Below, one piece after another: positions 10,685-18,479 of a stretch of 64,000 bases of DNA. The position numbers and the translations under genes were made by a program. The stretch is from Myxococcales bacterium (GTDB lineage: Bacteria > Myxococcota_A > Polyangia > Polyangiales > Houyiibacteriaceae): positions 1 through 64,000 of the forward strand of contig JAOTVB010000015.1 of the NCBI GenBank assembly GCA_029863605.1, read 5' to 3'. Each line of letters starts with the position of its first letter. The stretch's first letter is position 1. A model generated the notes under the pieces. That model saw only the letters and a list, made by a program, of their open reading frames with translations, did no database searches and was not told where the DNA came from.

Positions 10685-11668
10685 GTGGAACGACGACACC
10701 CAATGATGCGCGCCGACGGCGGATCCATGCAGGACTCGATCTCGCTCGAGTTCTCGCAAAAGCCGTCCGAGCTTCGGTACATGCTCGGCGCGTTCCGCAG
10801 ATCACCGGGTCTCTCGAGGTGGCGGCCGGCAACGCGGTTCCGTGCCAGCTGGGCTCGGCACCGGGTCGAGCCTCGAAAGGTGGCGGAGTTGGCCGCCAGC
10901 GCAGGAGCTCCAGCAAGTGCCGGAGTTTCCATACTCTATCCCCACGTTTTCGGGTTCCCCCTTCACATGGCGATCTTGACTCATCCGGAGTTTCCAATTC
11001 CGATCTGGAGAATCCTTCAGATCAGAAACAGGCTCGTCCAGCATGCTCCGATTGCAATGGGAGCGACGATTGACTTCGACGTCCGCGTGAGCGCACAGCG
11101 TATCCTCGCGCGTGGTGTGGAGATAGACCTGCATACCGCCGTCCGTAGCAAGCGTCGTCTCGTTTGGGAAAGCCTAGTGACGTTCTATAGCCGAGGCCTT
11201 TTCGGGCACGCAGAAACCCGGCCGGCGTCGGCACAAGCACCGGAGGTCGCGAGTCACACGGTGCTGCATTGGCAGATGCCCCGCGGTGGGGCCTGGCGCT
11301 TCGGGCAGCTAATCGGAGACCACAACGGCATCCACCTTTCCGGCTGGTATGCTCGATTGTTCGGTTTCCGTCGGGCTCTCTACCATCCTCCAGTCGTTCT
11401 TGGGCACTGTCTCTCGCGCATCCCCACTCCGAAGCTGGAAGACGTGCGTCGACTCGATGCCTGGCTCAAAGGACCCGTGTACCGAGGCGCCACCGTCGCA
11501 CTCCACGTGGATCCCGATCACGCTGCGCGGAGCTGCGCGTTCGCCTTGATGATGACCTCGGAGACGCGACCGAGTCTCGTCGGACGTATCACTAGTTGCG
11601 TTCCTGAAGCACGCGGATCGAGTCCAGATGCACCCATCCTGGCTGACGGCAGCAATGGCGCCGGCTGA
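10685..11668 (+). CDS. MaoC/hot-dog-fold acyl dehydratase-like protein
   Basis: GTG 10685 follows GAAGAGG; ATG 10727 is an alternative. In the 327-residue product the first half ('ILYPHVFGFPLHMAILTHPE') resembles the N-terminal hot dog, and the second half has 'GDHNGIHLSGWYARLFGFRR' and 'HPPVVLGHCLSRI', matching the MaoC hydratase motif (D-x-N-x-I-H) with the catalytic Asp/Asn-His pair. This suggests a double hot-dog acyl-CoA dehydratase. Substrate unknown. It has no partner gene on the same strand, and the next gene is convergent. Confidence 0.7.
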   Translation: MERRHPMMRADGGSMQDSISLEFSQKPSELRYMLGAFRRSPGLSRWRPATRFRASWARHRVEPRKVAELAASAGAPASAGVSILYPHVFGFPLHMAILTHPEFPIPIWRILQIRNRLVQHAPIAMGATIDFDVRVSAQRILARGVEIDLHTAVRSKRRLVWESLVTFYSRGLFGHAETRPASAQAPEVASHTVLHWQMPRGGAWRFGQLIGDHNGIHLSGWYARLFGFRRALYHPPVVLGHCLSRIPTPKLEDVRRLDAWLKGPVYRGATVALHVDPDHAARSCAFALMMTSETRPSLVGRITSCVPEARGSSPDAPILADGSNGAG

Positions 11669-11758
11669 CCTGCAAAAAGGAGTGACTGAAGGAGGAACAA
11701 TGCTGCAGCGATGCCCAGCATCTCCTTCCGCTTCAAAAAAGGGGATGTGGCTCGGCGC

Positions 11759-13714
11759 TCACTCGATCGAGTCCTCCAGCACGTCGCATGCTCGGCGAAG
11801 AGCCTGTGTGGCGGGGTTCAGGTCCTGAGGCTTGCCCGGATCGAGCTTTCGATCCGCCTTGTCGAGCTCCTTCTCGACTTTGGCCCAAGCGGTGCTCGAC
11901 AAGTCTCCCGCTTCAACGGCACTCGGCCCGGCCGCGCGCACCTGGTCGACGAGCTGGCCGACCTGCACGACATCTGCCTCCGCCACCCCGGAAGCGCATG
12001 CGCTGAGGTTTGCGAAAGCGTTTCGGGCGCGGTCCTCGGCAGCGCATACCGCGTCCCTGACCAAGAGGTCGAGTCTCGCAGGCTCCCATCGAGTAATCCC
12101 ACCCACCGGGCCGGGCACCGGAATCGGTAGAAGCCCGAGCTCTGCGGCGCAGATCGTGAACACTCGGCGCAGCGGCGAGTTCCCCAGGTTCAGGACCCCA
12201 TCGGGCCCAATGCTCATGACCGCGATGGTCTCGTCCAAACCGCCCGTGAAGTAGCGAACTTCGCCGGTATCCCGGTCGAGGACCCCGACGCCGGTCGTGA
12301 CGATCAAGGGTTCTCCGACTCCCGTCACGAAGGATCCGCCCGCCTGGAAGTAGACTCCGTTCGCGCCGATCCCAACCAGATTTGTGTTGCGCGTGACGAC
12401 CCTTCCGGGAGGTAACACGTTTGACGTGAACAGATCGAACTCCGCGCGCCAGCTGAGCACGCCTTGCGCGCCTTGATCAATGACCTGCACGATGCCGCCG
12501 TCGAACGACGCATAAAGCTCGTTGTTGTCGGAAGACACACCAATCGAGCCGAAGATCTGGTCGCCCACGTCCAGCGTCCAGGCTTCGCTACAATCCTGGT
12601 TCATCGCGATGAACGTGCCGAAGTTGTCACCAAAGTAGACACGTTCGCCGTCGGGCCCCAGAGCCGGCGTGGATGCCGATCCACCTGCGAACGTCTTGCT
12701 GCAGACCTCGACCATCTCGAGACCGTTCGCACCTTCCTGGAGCTCGAGGCCATAGACCGCGCCGAACTCAGAGATGCCGTCCACGGTCCCATCGGCAGCG
12801 TCCGGCGCCGTGGCGGGGACGAAGATTCGGCCGCTTCGCGGCTCGATGGAGAAGAAGTTTGCGACCTCGATGTTGTTGCCGAGAAGAACGTCGATCAAGA
12901 CCTGGAGGCCCGCCGCATCGACGTTGAGTAGCTCCGTGAACTTCTGGGCGGCACAGAGTTGGAGTGCAGGCGGCTGATTGACGAAGCCCGGCGGTGAGGG
13001 CTCGCCTGGAAGCTGGAACGGCTCCGACAGCAGTTGGGCGCCTGTCTTCCGGTCGAGTGCGTACAGAAAGCCGTCCTGCGTGTTCACGATGAGCGCGTCG
13101 TGCTGCGGCTGGTAGTTGATGCCGAAGGTGTAGGCGGCATTCTCGCTCGGAAGACCGGTCGGCACATCCCAAATCACCGTGCCGTCCGTCTTCACGGCAA
13201 GAGCACGATCATAGAGCCCGAGGTAGACGATTTGCTCGCCGGAGTTATCTGGGTCGTCAAGCACGTGCGGTCCACTCGGACCCTGAGGGGCACCGGTAGT
13301 GTTGGGAATGGTCCAACGCCGCGTCCCATCCGGGTTCAGGGAGACGAGGGCGAGGGGTTCGAACGGCTGCGTCGCAGAGTAATAGATGTTCCCGTCGTCA
13401 TCGAACATGGGGCCAGAGAAATGCCATGTGGCTGGATCGAGCTCGAACGTTGCGCCGCGTTCAAAGAAGGGCGCGATGGCGACGCTGACCTCATCGGTGT
13501 TGATCTCGTTCGCGTGGAGTTGCCGAAAAGCCGTTCGCTCTGCGAAAACCGGATTGTTCGAGTACGTCTGTCGGCACCCTTCGGGCATCCAGTCCGTGCC
13601 GCCCGTTGGAACGGGAACGGGTCTCGGAAAGATGGCCTGAGCGGAGGCGGACGCCCCGACGCAGAACGACGCGAACAACGAGAGCAGAAACACTATGAAA
13701 TTGGTACGGTTCAT
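11759..13714 (-). CDS. Secreted PQQ-type beta-propeller protein
   Basis: The 651-residue protein starts with a signal peptide ('NFIVFLLSLFASFCVGASAS', cleavage near ASA-QA). It then shows repeated blade signatures such as 'MFDDDGNIYYSATQPFEPLA', 'GFLYALDRKTGAQLLSEPFQ', 'DGERVYFGDNFGTFIAMNQD' and 'SSDNNELYASFDGGIVQVID', typical of PQQ-like (BamB-type) beta-propellers. The last 100 residues are a separate charged, helical segment ('AEDRARNAFANLSACA', 'ELDKADRKLDPGKPQDLNP'). It is exported and probably a binding or scaffold protein rather than a quinoprotein enzyme. It lies downstream of, and on the same strand as, the DUF1554 lipoprotein, with a duplicated block between them. Confidence 0.75.
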   Translation of the reverse strand: MNRTNFIVFLLSLFASFCVGASASAQAIFPRPVPVPTGGTDWMPEGCRQTYSNNPVFAERTAFRQLHANEINTDEVSVAIAPFFERGATFELDPATWHFSGPMFDDDGNIYYSATQPFEPLALVSLNPDGTRRWTIPNTTGAPQGPSGPHVLDDPDNSGEQIVYLGLYDRALAVKTDGTVIWDVPTGLPSENAAYTFGINYQPQHDALIVNTQDGFLYALDRKTGAQLLSEPFQLPGEPSPPGFVNQPPALQLCAAQKFTELLNVDAAGLQVLIDVLLGNNIEVANFFSIEPRSGRIFVPATAPDAADGTVDGISEFGAVYGLELQEGANGLEMVEVCSKTFAGGSASTPALGPDGERVYFGDNFGTFIAMNQDCSEAWTLDVGDQIFGSIGVSSDNNELYASFDGGIVQVIDQGAQGVLSWRAEFDLFTSNVLPPGRVVTRNTNLVGIGANGVYFQAGGSFVTGVGEPLIVTTGVGVLDRDTGEVRYFTGGLDETIAVMSIGPDGVLNLGNSPLRRVFTICAAELGLLPIPVPGPVGGITRWEPARLDLLVRDAVCAAEDRARNAFANLSACASGVAEADVVQVGQLVDQVRAAGPSAVEAGDLSSTAWAKVEKELDKADRKLDPGKPQDLNPATQALRRACDVLEDSIE

Positions 13715-13818
13715 GTTGGGCTTTCTCCGGTTCGACTGCAGGGCAGAAGAACACCGGTAACCTGATCAGGACGAAAAGGAAAGAGCGAAAGCCTCGGCTT
13801 GTCGACGCCCACCGTTAC

Positions 13819-13917
13819 CTAGCGTCCACGGTCCCGCCGGAGCAGATCAGAGAGCGCGAACACGGCACCGACCTCCGCGAGCTCCCGATTCACATCGGGG
13901 AGTTGTGACATTGTCAT
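13819..13917 (-). pseudogene. Truncated copy of a duplicated small coding block
   Basis: From ATG 13917 a 32-codon frame begins 'MTMSQLPDVNRELAEVGAVF' and ends 'RRDRGR' before a TAG. Its first part is nearly identical in DNA (81 bp, two differences) to the block at 15491-15571, where the same frame continues much further. The shared frame makes coding more likely than chance. This copy looks like a shortened remnant in the gap between the PQQ protein and the DUF1554 lipoprotein. Function unknown. Confidence 0.35.
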
Positions 13918-13948
13918 GAGAATGTCCGGTAACGCGTTTTGCTCGTGT
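13868..13948. repeat. 81-bp direct repeat, copy 1
   Basis: These 81 bases recur at 15491-15571 with two mismatches (A/G at 13919, G/C at 13929). Weaker similarity extends to the low-coordinate side (CCCGCCGGAGC in both). The two copies flank the DUF1554 lipoprotein gene, which suggests a duplication of the intergenic or coding block or a recombination footprint. Confidence 0.8.
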
Positions 13949-13979
13949 CGCGGCCTAGCGTTCTGAGATGGCCCCGCTG

Positions 13980-15200
13980 TCACTCCTCCAGGCAGTACAC
14001 AGGGACCGAATTCGTGTGGCTGAGGCAGGAACCGGTAGCGTTACCAAACCACTGACGCTGGGCGGGTGGACCCGTCGCCGTGCTGTAAGCGAATCCCTCC
14101 GATGCATTCCCGCTGGTGCTCGACCAACCGTTGCACGTGGAGGACGCTTGCCCCAAATCCGCGGGCGAGTCGGCACCCACGAAAACACGCCACTGGTGTG
14201 GGACGCCCATGACCCGGGAGTTGGGTGGGTGGATCAGATCGTCGGTTAGCAGCGTGTTGAAGTCATGCGCGACGAGCAACCCATCGAGGCGCACGATCGG
14301 CGTCGCGCTCACCGAAAAGCGTGATGCGGCGCTGGCGCCATCATCGGCCAAGAACGCCCTGAAGCTCGCCCCGCTCAACTCGGGGGTAGCCAGTGCGTCC
14401 GCATCGCATAGCGCATCCGCGCCCGCGATGCCGGAAGTGACGTCGAAGTTCCCGCTGGAAACGAAGATGCGACGCCCGGCTTGTGCGAAATCTTCGACGC
14501 GCAACTCCACTTCATGGTCCACCTGAAAGCAATAGACGTGAAACGTTCGGTCGCATGTAGCGGTGCCGCCCCGATCGAGCCATTCGACCGTCGTAACGGA
14601 AAAGCCATAGCGTGCAAACGCGCCAGCGTCTGCGGACGTCCACCCACCACAATCTGAGGCTCCGCCCAGAGCAAAGTAGACGCCGTCGTTTCCAGAAGCG
14701 CTCCAGACGAATCTGTCCCCGAGGTCATCGCCGTTGGGCGCGATCCGCACCGGCGCTAGCAACCCCGAGTCTACTTGGAAGAGGTCGGTCGGCAAGTCTG
14801 CGACCGGCCTTCCATCCGGGCGGATCCAGCCACGCGCGCCAGCGAGGCGGTCGTTGGCGTCGCCAGTGGTGGTGGAAAGGATGGCCCTGTAGGTGCCTCC
14901 GATTCCGGCGTCTGCTGCCCACTCATCGCATAGTGAGTCGGCGCCGGAAAGCCCGCCAAGGTTGCCCGTCATCGCCTCCGGTGAGATGAACGCGTAGTTG
15001 TACGTTGGACCAGTGCCCCCTGCACCGGCGTCGCCTCCGGTTCCGGCAGTGCCTCCAGTTCCAGCAGTGCCTCCAGTTCCGGCGCTGCCTCCGGTTCCGG
15101 CGGCTCCTCCCGCTCCGGCATCGCCTCCGGCTTCATCACTGCATCCCGCGACGCCCAGCGCGAGCGTGAAAAACAACAGTGCTAGCCAACGCATAAACAC
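13980..15200 (-). CDS. Lipoprotein with Gly/Thr/Ala linker and two DUF1554-type domains
   Basis: The 406-residue protein has a lipoprotein signal ending 'LALGVAGC' (Cys20), so it should be anchored to the envelope. About 35 residues of GTGGTAGTGG-type low-complexity linker follow, then two related domains. The first has 'YAFISPEAMTGNLGGLSGAD' with 'LCDEWAADAG..YRAILST'. The second has 'IFVSSGNFDVTSGIAGADAL' and 'GASFRAFLADD'. Both match the DUF1554 pattern (V.v.s..y.g.lGGl.gAD..C...A...l.G.y.A.lS), a C-type-lectin/endostatin-like fold of unknown role. Paired cysteines suggest disulfides. Such architectures are typical of myxobacteria. Confidence 0.78.
   Translation of the reverse strand: MFMRWLALLFFTLALGVAGCSDEAGGDAGAGGAAGTGGSAGTGGTAGTGGTAGTGGDAGAGGTGPTYNYAFISPEAMTGNLGGLSGADSLCDEWAADAGIGGTYRAILSTTTGDANDRLAGARGWIRPDGRPVADLPTDLFQVDSGLLAPVRIAPNGDDLGDRFVWSASGNDGVYFALGGASDCGGWTSADAGAFARYGFSVTTVEWLDRGGTATCDRTFHVYCFQVDHEVELRVEDFAQAGRRIFVSSGNFDVTSGIAGADALCDADALATPELSGASFRAFLADDGASAASRFSVSATPIVRLDGLLVAHDFNTLLTDDLIHPPNSRVMGVPHQWRVFVGADSPADLGQASSTCNGWSSTSGNASEGFAYSTATGPPAQRQWFGNATGSCLSHTNSVPVYCLEE
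15030..15131 (-). repeat. 18-bp tandem repeat encoding a Gly-Thr/Ala linker
   Basis: Roughly five copies of an imperfect 18-base unit (plus strand CCTCCGGTTCCGGCAGTG) encode the flexible linker of the lipoprotein. Slippage here could change linker length between strains. Confidence 0.7.
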
Positions 15201-15270
15201 CTCCCTAACCCGTCAGTGGGCCTAACGACTATAGGGTCGTCTTCAGCCCCGGGCTATTCGCAATTCATTC

Positions 15271-15540
15271 CTAGACCGCTGGTGTCACACGCAGGTCTTG
15301 CGTTTGGGGCGTGGGGGCGCACTCCGTGCGCCGCCTACGCGCGGAGCCCAGAAACCACTCGCCAAACGTCGGTAAATCACGACGGTAAGGGCGCTTGCCC
15401 TCGGTGAGGATAGTCCGCACAGACGCCCTGTTGTCCCGGCCGTTGGCGGCGCGAGCCCGCCGGAGCGCATCCAACACCGCGACCATTGCGCCGACCTCCG
15501 CGAGCTCCCGATTCACATCGGGGAGTTGTGACATTGTCAT
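15271..15540 (-). CDS. Possible small hypothetical protein carrying the duplicated block
   Basis: From ATG 15540 the frame reads 'MTMSQLPDVNRELAEVGAMV' and continues for 89 residues to the stop at 15271; the frame is open upstream to 15696, across the att-like repeat. The first 27 codons are shared with 13819-13917. The C-terminal part ('SARRRRTECAPTPQTQ') is basic and low in motifs. The repeated, in-frame conservation is the only sign of coding. There is no family match and no clear ribosome site, so it may be a decayed gene. Confidence 0.3.
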   Translation of the reverse strand: MTMSQLPDVNRELAEVGAMVAVLDALRRARAANGRDNRASVRTILTEGKRPYRRDLPTFGEWFLGSARRRRTECAPTPQTQDLRVTPAV

Positions 15541-15571
15541 GGGAATGTCCGCTAACGCGTTTTGCTCGTGT
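15491..15571. repeat. 81-bp direct repeat, copy 2
   Basis: This is the partner of 13868-13948 (79 of 81 bases identical). It lies about 75 bases before the right-hand 24-bp att-like repeat, so the duplicated block sits close to the putative element border. Confidence 0.8.
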
Positions 15572-15646
15572 TCTTTGGACGTGTTCTCCTCGATACCTGT
15601 CCGCGAAACCGTTCGAGAATCATCGGAATCGGGTGAGCTCCCGGCT

Positions 15647-15670
15647 GTTCGATTCCCACCGCCTCCACCA
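15647..15670 (+). repeat. Direct repeat copy 2: tmRNA/tRNA 3'-end-like attachment site
   Basis: This 24-mer is identical to 4039-4062 and in the same orientation, again with no RNA gene completed upstream. The two copies enclose 11.6 kb. A toxin-antitoxin pair starts 55 bases further on, and TA pairs often sit at element ends. Because neither copy completes an RNA gene, both may be 3'-end scars of successive integrations whose intact target lies outside the window. Confidence 0.7.
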
Positions 15671-15724
15671 TGACGCTCGCCAGAGCCGGTTGACATTGCC
15701 TCGAAAGAATATTACCTATGTGTA

Positions 15725-15997
15725 ATGTGGGAGGTCCTGGAGAGCAGGCCTTGCAAAAGGCAACTCAAGAGGGCGCCAAGAGAGATCGTCAAGCAATACG
15801 AGGCATGGAAAGAAGTCGTTCAAGCGTCTGGGCCACGAGCGCTCCGGTTGATCCCTGGCTACCGGGATCATGCGCTCAAGGGCGAGTGGAAAGGCGCCCG
15901 ATCGAGCTATCTCACGAAGAAATGGCGCGTCCTCTATGTGGTCGAGGGAGACCGCTTCGAGGTTCTCGTGCTGGAGGTGAATCCGCATGACTACTAA
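15725..15997 (+). CDS. RelE/ParE-superfamily toxin
   Basis: The 90-residue protein shows a RelE-type core: 'REIVKQYEAWKEVVQASGPR', 'IPGYRDHALKGEWKGARSSY', and the final strands 'KWRVLYVVEGDRFEVLVLEV' ending 'NPHDY', the usual R-x-x-Y...H-Y finish of mRNA interferases. It is expected to cleave mRNA at the ribosome. It overlaps the downstream Xre antitoxin by 11 bases, in the toxin-first order typical of HigBA-like modules. Length and motifs are intact. It lies directly outside the right att-like repeat. Confidence 0.82.
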   Translation: MWEVLESRPCKRQLKRAPREIVKQYEAWKEVVQASGPRALRLIPGYRDHALKGEWKGARSSYLTKKWRVLYVVEGDRFEVLVLEVNPHDY

Positions 15998-16289
15998 GCG
16001 CGGAAAGAAGGTTCAGGATGCACTTCGGGGTGAGCGGTTCACGAAGTCGGCGGTTCGAGTCAAGCTCTCGCCTGCCGAGATGGTCCGTATCCTCAGAGAG
16101 AAAAACGAGCTCACGCAGTCGGAGCTCGCCGAGCGTACCGGCCTTACTCAATCGACCATTTCGAACCTCGAGAACGGGCGCACGCAGCTGGGAGCGGAGC
16201 GAGCCAAGACCCTGGCCCGTGCTCTTCGAGTCCATCCAGCGGTGCTGCTCTTTCCGGGTTGGGACGTGACGAAGGAAAGTGCCGCTTAG
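15987..16289 (+). CDS. Xre-family antitoxin
   Basis: In this 100-residue protein a helix-turn-helix occupies about residues 33-85: 'ILREKNELTQSELAERTGLT' followed by 'QSTISNLENGRTQLGAERAK', a strong Cro/C1-type match. The N-terminal 30 residues ('KKVQDALRGERFTKSAV') are the probable toxin-binding part. It is translationally coupled to the RelE-like toxin by an 11-base overlap and should both neutralise it and repress the operon. Confidence 0.87.
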   Translation: MTTKRGKKVQDALRGERFTKSAVRVKLSPAEMVRILREKNELTQSELAERTGLTQSTISNLENGRTQLGAERAKTLARALRVHPAVLLFPGWDVTKESAA

Positions 16290-16311
16290 CCTTCACGCCG
16301 AGGGTCTACGA

Positions 16312-16614
16312 CTAAAGCCCTGCCGAGATCGCAATCTGGTTTGCCACGAAATCCGGGTCCTCGAAGTTCGGGAAGTGACCGACGCCGGCCCACTCGACGA
16401 ATTCCGCCCGAGGAAGACGTTTGGCCAGTTCGCGCCCCGACTCGATGTTGGCGATGGGGTCGTCTTCGGCCCACGCGATTCTCAACGGGCTGGTCTTTTC
16501 CATCGCACCGATCCAACGGTCCGCATGTATATAACGCTCTCGCGTGTCGATGGACTGCGGTGCGAGACGCAGATGGCGAACGTACTCGTCCAGCACACTG
16601 GACTTGGCAACGTT
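16312..16614 (-). pseudogene. Alpha/beta hydrolase, C-terminal fragment
   Basis: The frame shows the end of an alpha/beta hydrolase: 'LRIAWAEDDPIANIESGREL' (the strand with the acidic catalytic residue), then 'AEFVEWAGVGHFPNFEDPDF' with the catalytic GHFP His. The N-terminal half with the G-x-S-x-G nucleophile is missing, and upstream sequence to 16686 has no family similarity. About 100 of an expected 280 residues remain. It lies tail-to-tail with the antitoxin gene. The right boundary is approximate. Confidence 0.68.
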
Positions 16615-16798
16615 TTGTATGGGCCGTAGTCCGCCTTGGGTACCTTGCCCAAGCTCACCCTTCCCCCACTTCAACGCTACATGCACGCGCGCGGGGGCAA
16701 CGTAGCCTGTTCTTCATGAACCGTGGGGCGAGTCATCGGCTTTGCCAGCGTCTCTGTCCGCGGCGTCAAAGAAGTTCTCACAAATGTCCAAGACCTCG

Positions 16799-16826
16799 GG
16801 GCCGATCCATCATAAGGTATCGGCCC
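16799..16826. promoter_or_regulatory. Hairpin upstream of the DGPF gene
   Basis: GGGCCGAT (16799-16806) and ATCGGCCC (16819-16826) form a perfect 8-bp stem with a 12-base loop, ending 31 bases before the DGPF-protein ATG. There is no T-run, so it is not an obvious terminator. It could be an operator or a leader hairpin for the sigma-factor operon. Confidence 0.45.
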
Positions 16827-16857
16827 GGTTGGCCGACGACCCCAAAAAGGAGAAATC

Positions 16858-17199
16858 ATGCCCAAATTCCTCTGTCTGCAGCGCAGCCTCTCCGCCCCGG
16901 ACGCAGAAAAACCCTCTCCCGCCCAGATGCAAGAGATGTACGCCAAATTCGGAGCCTGGGCGGAGAAGTTCAAGGACAACCTCGTCGACATGGGTGGAAA
17001 GCTCGGCAACGGAAAGCTCGCTGCGACCGAACCTCCCGCCGACCGGCACTTCGTCGAAGTGAAGGAGCTGGTGGGCGGCTACATGATCGTCTCAGCGTCT
17101 AGTCTCGATGAAGCCATGAGAGTGGTAAAAGAATGTCCCGGCTTGGTGCGTCCCGGCTCGGGCTGCGAAGTCATTGAGATTCAGATGCCCGGCGGCTGA
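16858..17199 (+). CDS. DGPF/YCII-domain protein
   Basis: The 113-residue YCII-related protein starts after AAAAAGGAGAAATC. It shows the domain's typical layout 'MPKFLCLQRS...MQEMYAKFGAWAEKFKDNLV', 'DMGGKLG..KL', and 'VGGYMIVSASSLDEAMRVVKECPGL' and 'GCEVIEIQ'. YCII proteins have a ferredoxin-like fold and poorly known enzymatic roles. It overlaps by one base (TGATG) with the sigma-factor gene; DGPF proteins are the known genomic partners of ECF42 sigma factors, so the pair forms one regulatory unit. Confidence 0.85.
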   Translation: MPKFLCLQRSLSAPDAEKPSPAQMQEMYAKFGAWAEKFKDNLVDMGGKLGNGKLAATEPPADRHFVEVKELVGGYMIVSASSLDEAMRVVKECPGLVRPGSGCEVIEIQMPGG

Positions 17200-18479
17200 T
17201 GCAGGAGCTATCGGGTTTGAACGCTCCCGCTTCACCTCCCGCTTCACTCCCCAAACACTTCTTCCGGCGCGAGTACGCCAACCTCGTGGCCCTCCTCTCG
17301 CGGCGCATCGGAGTGCACCACATTGAAGCGATAGAAGACGCCGTGCAGTCAGCCCTGATGACGGCGCTCGAACAATGGGGGCACTCGGGAGCGCCCGGCA
17401 ATCCCTCTGCCTGGCTCTATCGTGTGGCCCACCGTCGCGTGCTCGATGAACTGCGGGGCGCCGCTCGCAGAAGAGCAATCATCAGCGAACAAAGTGACCG
17501 AGTCGAAGCCAGCGAGGCCCCCCTCGAGGTCTCATTTGAACAAGAGCTCCCGGATGACCTCCTCCGCATGCTCTTCGTGTGTTGCGACCCGCAAATCCCC
17601 GCCGCGTCGCAGCTTGTCTTCTCTCTCAAGGTCTTGTGTGGCTTCGACGTCCGAGAGATCGCACTGCGCCTCTTTCTCAGTGAGGCGAATGTCTACAAGA
17701 AGCTGAGTCGAGCTCGTCAGCGCTTGCACGCGATGGGAAAGGAGGGTTGGGACGTTGCGGGCAACCAGCAGAATGACCGCCTCCCCACGGTACATCATGT
17801 GCTCTATCTGCTGTTCACTGAGGGTTATCTCTCGTCACACGCGGAACAGGCCATTCGCCGGGAACTCTGTGCCGAAGCGATTCGTCTGGCCACCTTGCTC
17901 ACCGCCCATCGCATAGGGCAAGAGTCGACTTCTCGCGCTCTGCGCGCCCTCATGCACTTGCACATGGCGCGTCTCGGCTCTCGCCAAGACGAGACAGGCG
18001 CGCTCCTCCTCTTGGAAGAGCAAGAGCGATCACTTTGGGACCAAAGCGAGATTCAAGAAGGACTCAAATGGCTCGCCGCCTCGGCCGAAGGCGAAACCTT
18101 CTCTCGCTATCACGCTGAAGCAGCCATCGCAGCCGAGCATTGCCTGGCACCCTCCTTCAAGGACACTCGATGGCATAGGGTGGCGGAGCTCTATGAGCTA
18201 CTCGAGCATGTCTCGCCCTCTCCCTTGCACCGTCTCAATCGCGCCATTGCCACGGCCGAGTGGAAAGGAGCGCAGGCTGGACTCGCCGTCCTCAAGGGGG
18301 TCGAGCCACCAACTTGGCTAGCCGGATCCTATCTGTGGTCCGCGGCACAGTCCGATCTCCTGCGGCGCGCGGGAGAGAAAGAGAAGGCCCGCGAGCGAGC
18401 GCTGACGGCAATGAAGACTGCTCCCAACGATGCTATCAGACAGCTCTTGAAGAAGCGCTTGATGCCTCCGTTCCACTGA
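17199..18479 (+). CDS. ECF42-type RNA polymerase sigma factor with DUF6596/TPR extension
   Basis: The 426-residue protein is about twice the length of a plain ECF sigma factor. Sigma region 2 runs through 'HHIEAIEDAVQSALMTALEQ' to 'NPSAWLYRVAHRRVLDELRG', region 4 is 'AASQLVFSLKVLCGFDVREI' with 'LFLSEANVYKKLSRARQRL', and the C-terminal extension begins 'TVHHVLYLLFTEGYLSSHAE' (DUF6596) and continues with helical repeats. This is the ECF42 architecture, in which the extension rather than an anti-sigma factor is thought to control activity. The start overlaps the DGPF stop. No anti-sigma gene is present nearby, as expected for this group. Confidence 0.88.
   Translation: MQELSGLNAPASPPASLPKHFFRREYANLVALLSRRIGVHHIEAIEDAVQSALMTALEQWGHSGAPGNPSAWLYRVAHRRVLDELRGAARRRAIISEQSDRVEASEAPLEVSFEQELPDDLLRMLFVCCDPQIPAASQLVFSLKVLCGFDVREIALRLFLSEANVYKKLSRARQRLHAMGKEGWDVAGNQQNDRLPTVHHVLYLLFTEGYLSSHAEQAIRRELCAEAIRLATLLTAHRIGQESTSRALRALMHLHMARLGSRQDETGALLLLEEQERSLWDQSEIQEGLKWLAASAEGETFSRYHAEAAIAAEHCLAPSFKDTRWHRVAELYELLEHVSPSPLHRLNRAIATAEWKGAQAGLAVLKGVEPPTWLAGSYLWSAAQSDLLRRAGEKEKARERALTAMKTAPNDAIRQLLKKRLMPPFH

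Noticed and set aside
15030..15131. CRISPR-like or regulatory repeat
   Set aside because: The 18-base units are contiguous, without spacers, and encode the Gly/Thr/Ala linker of the lipoprotein.
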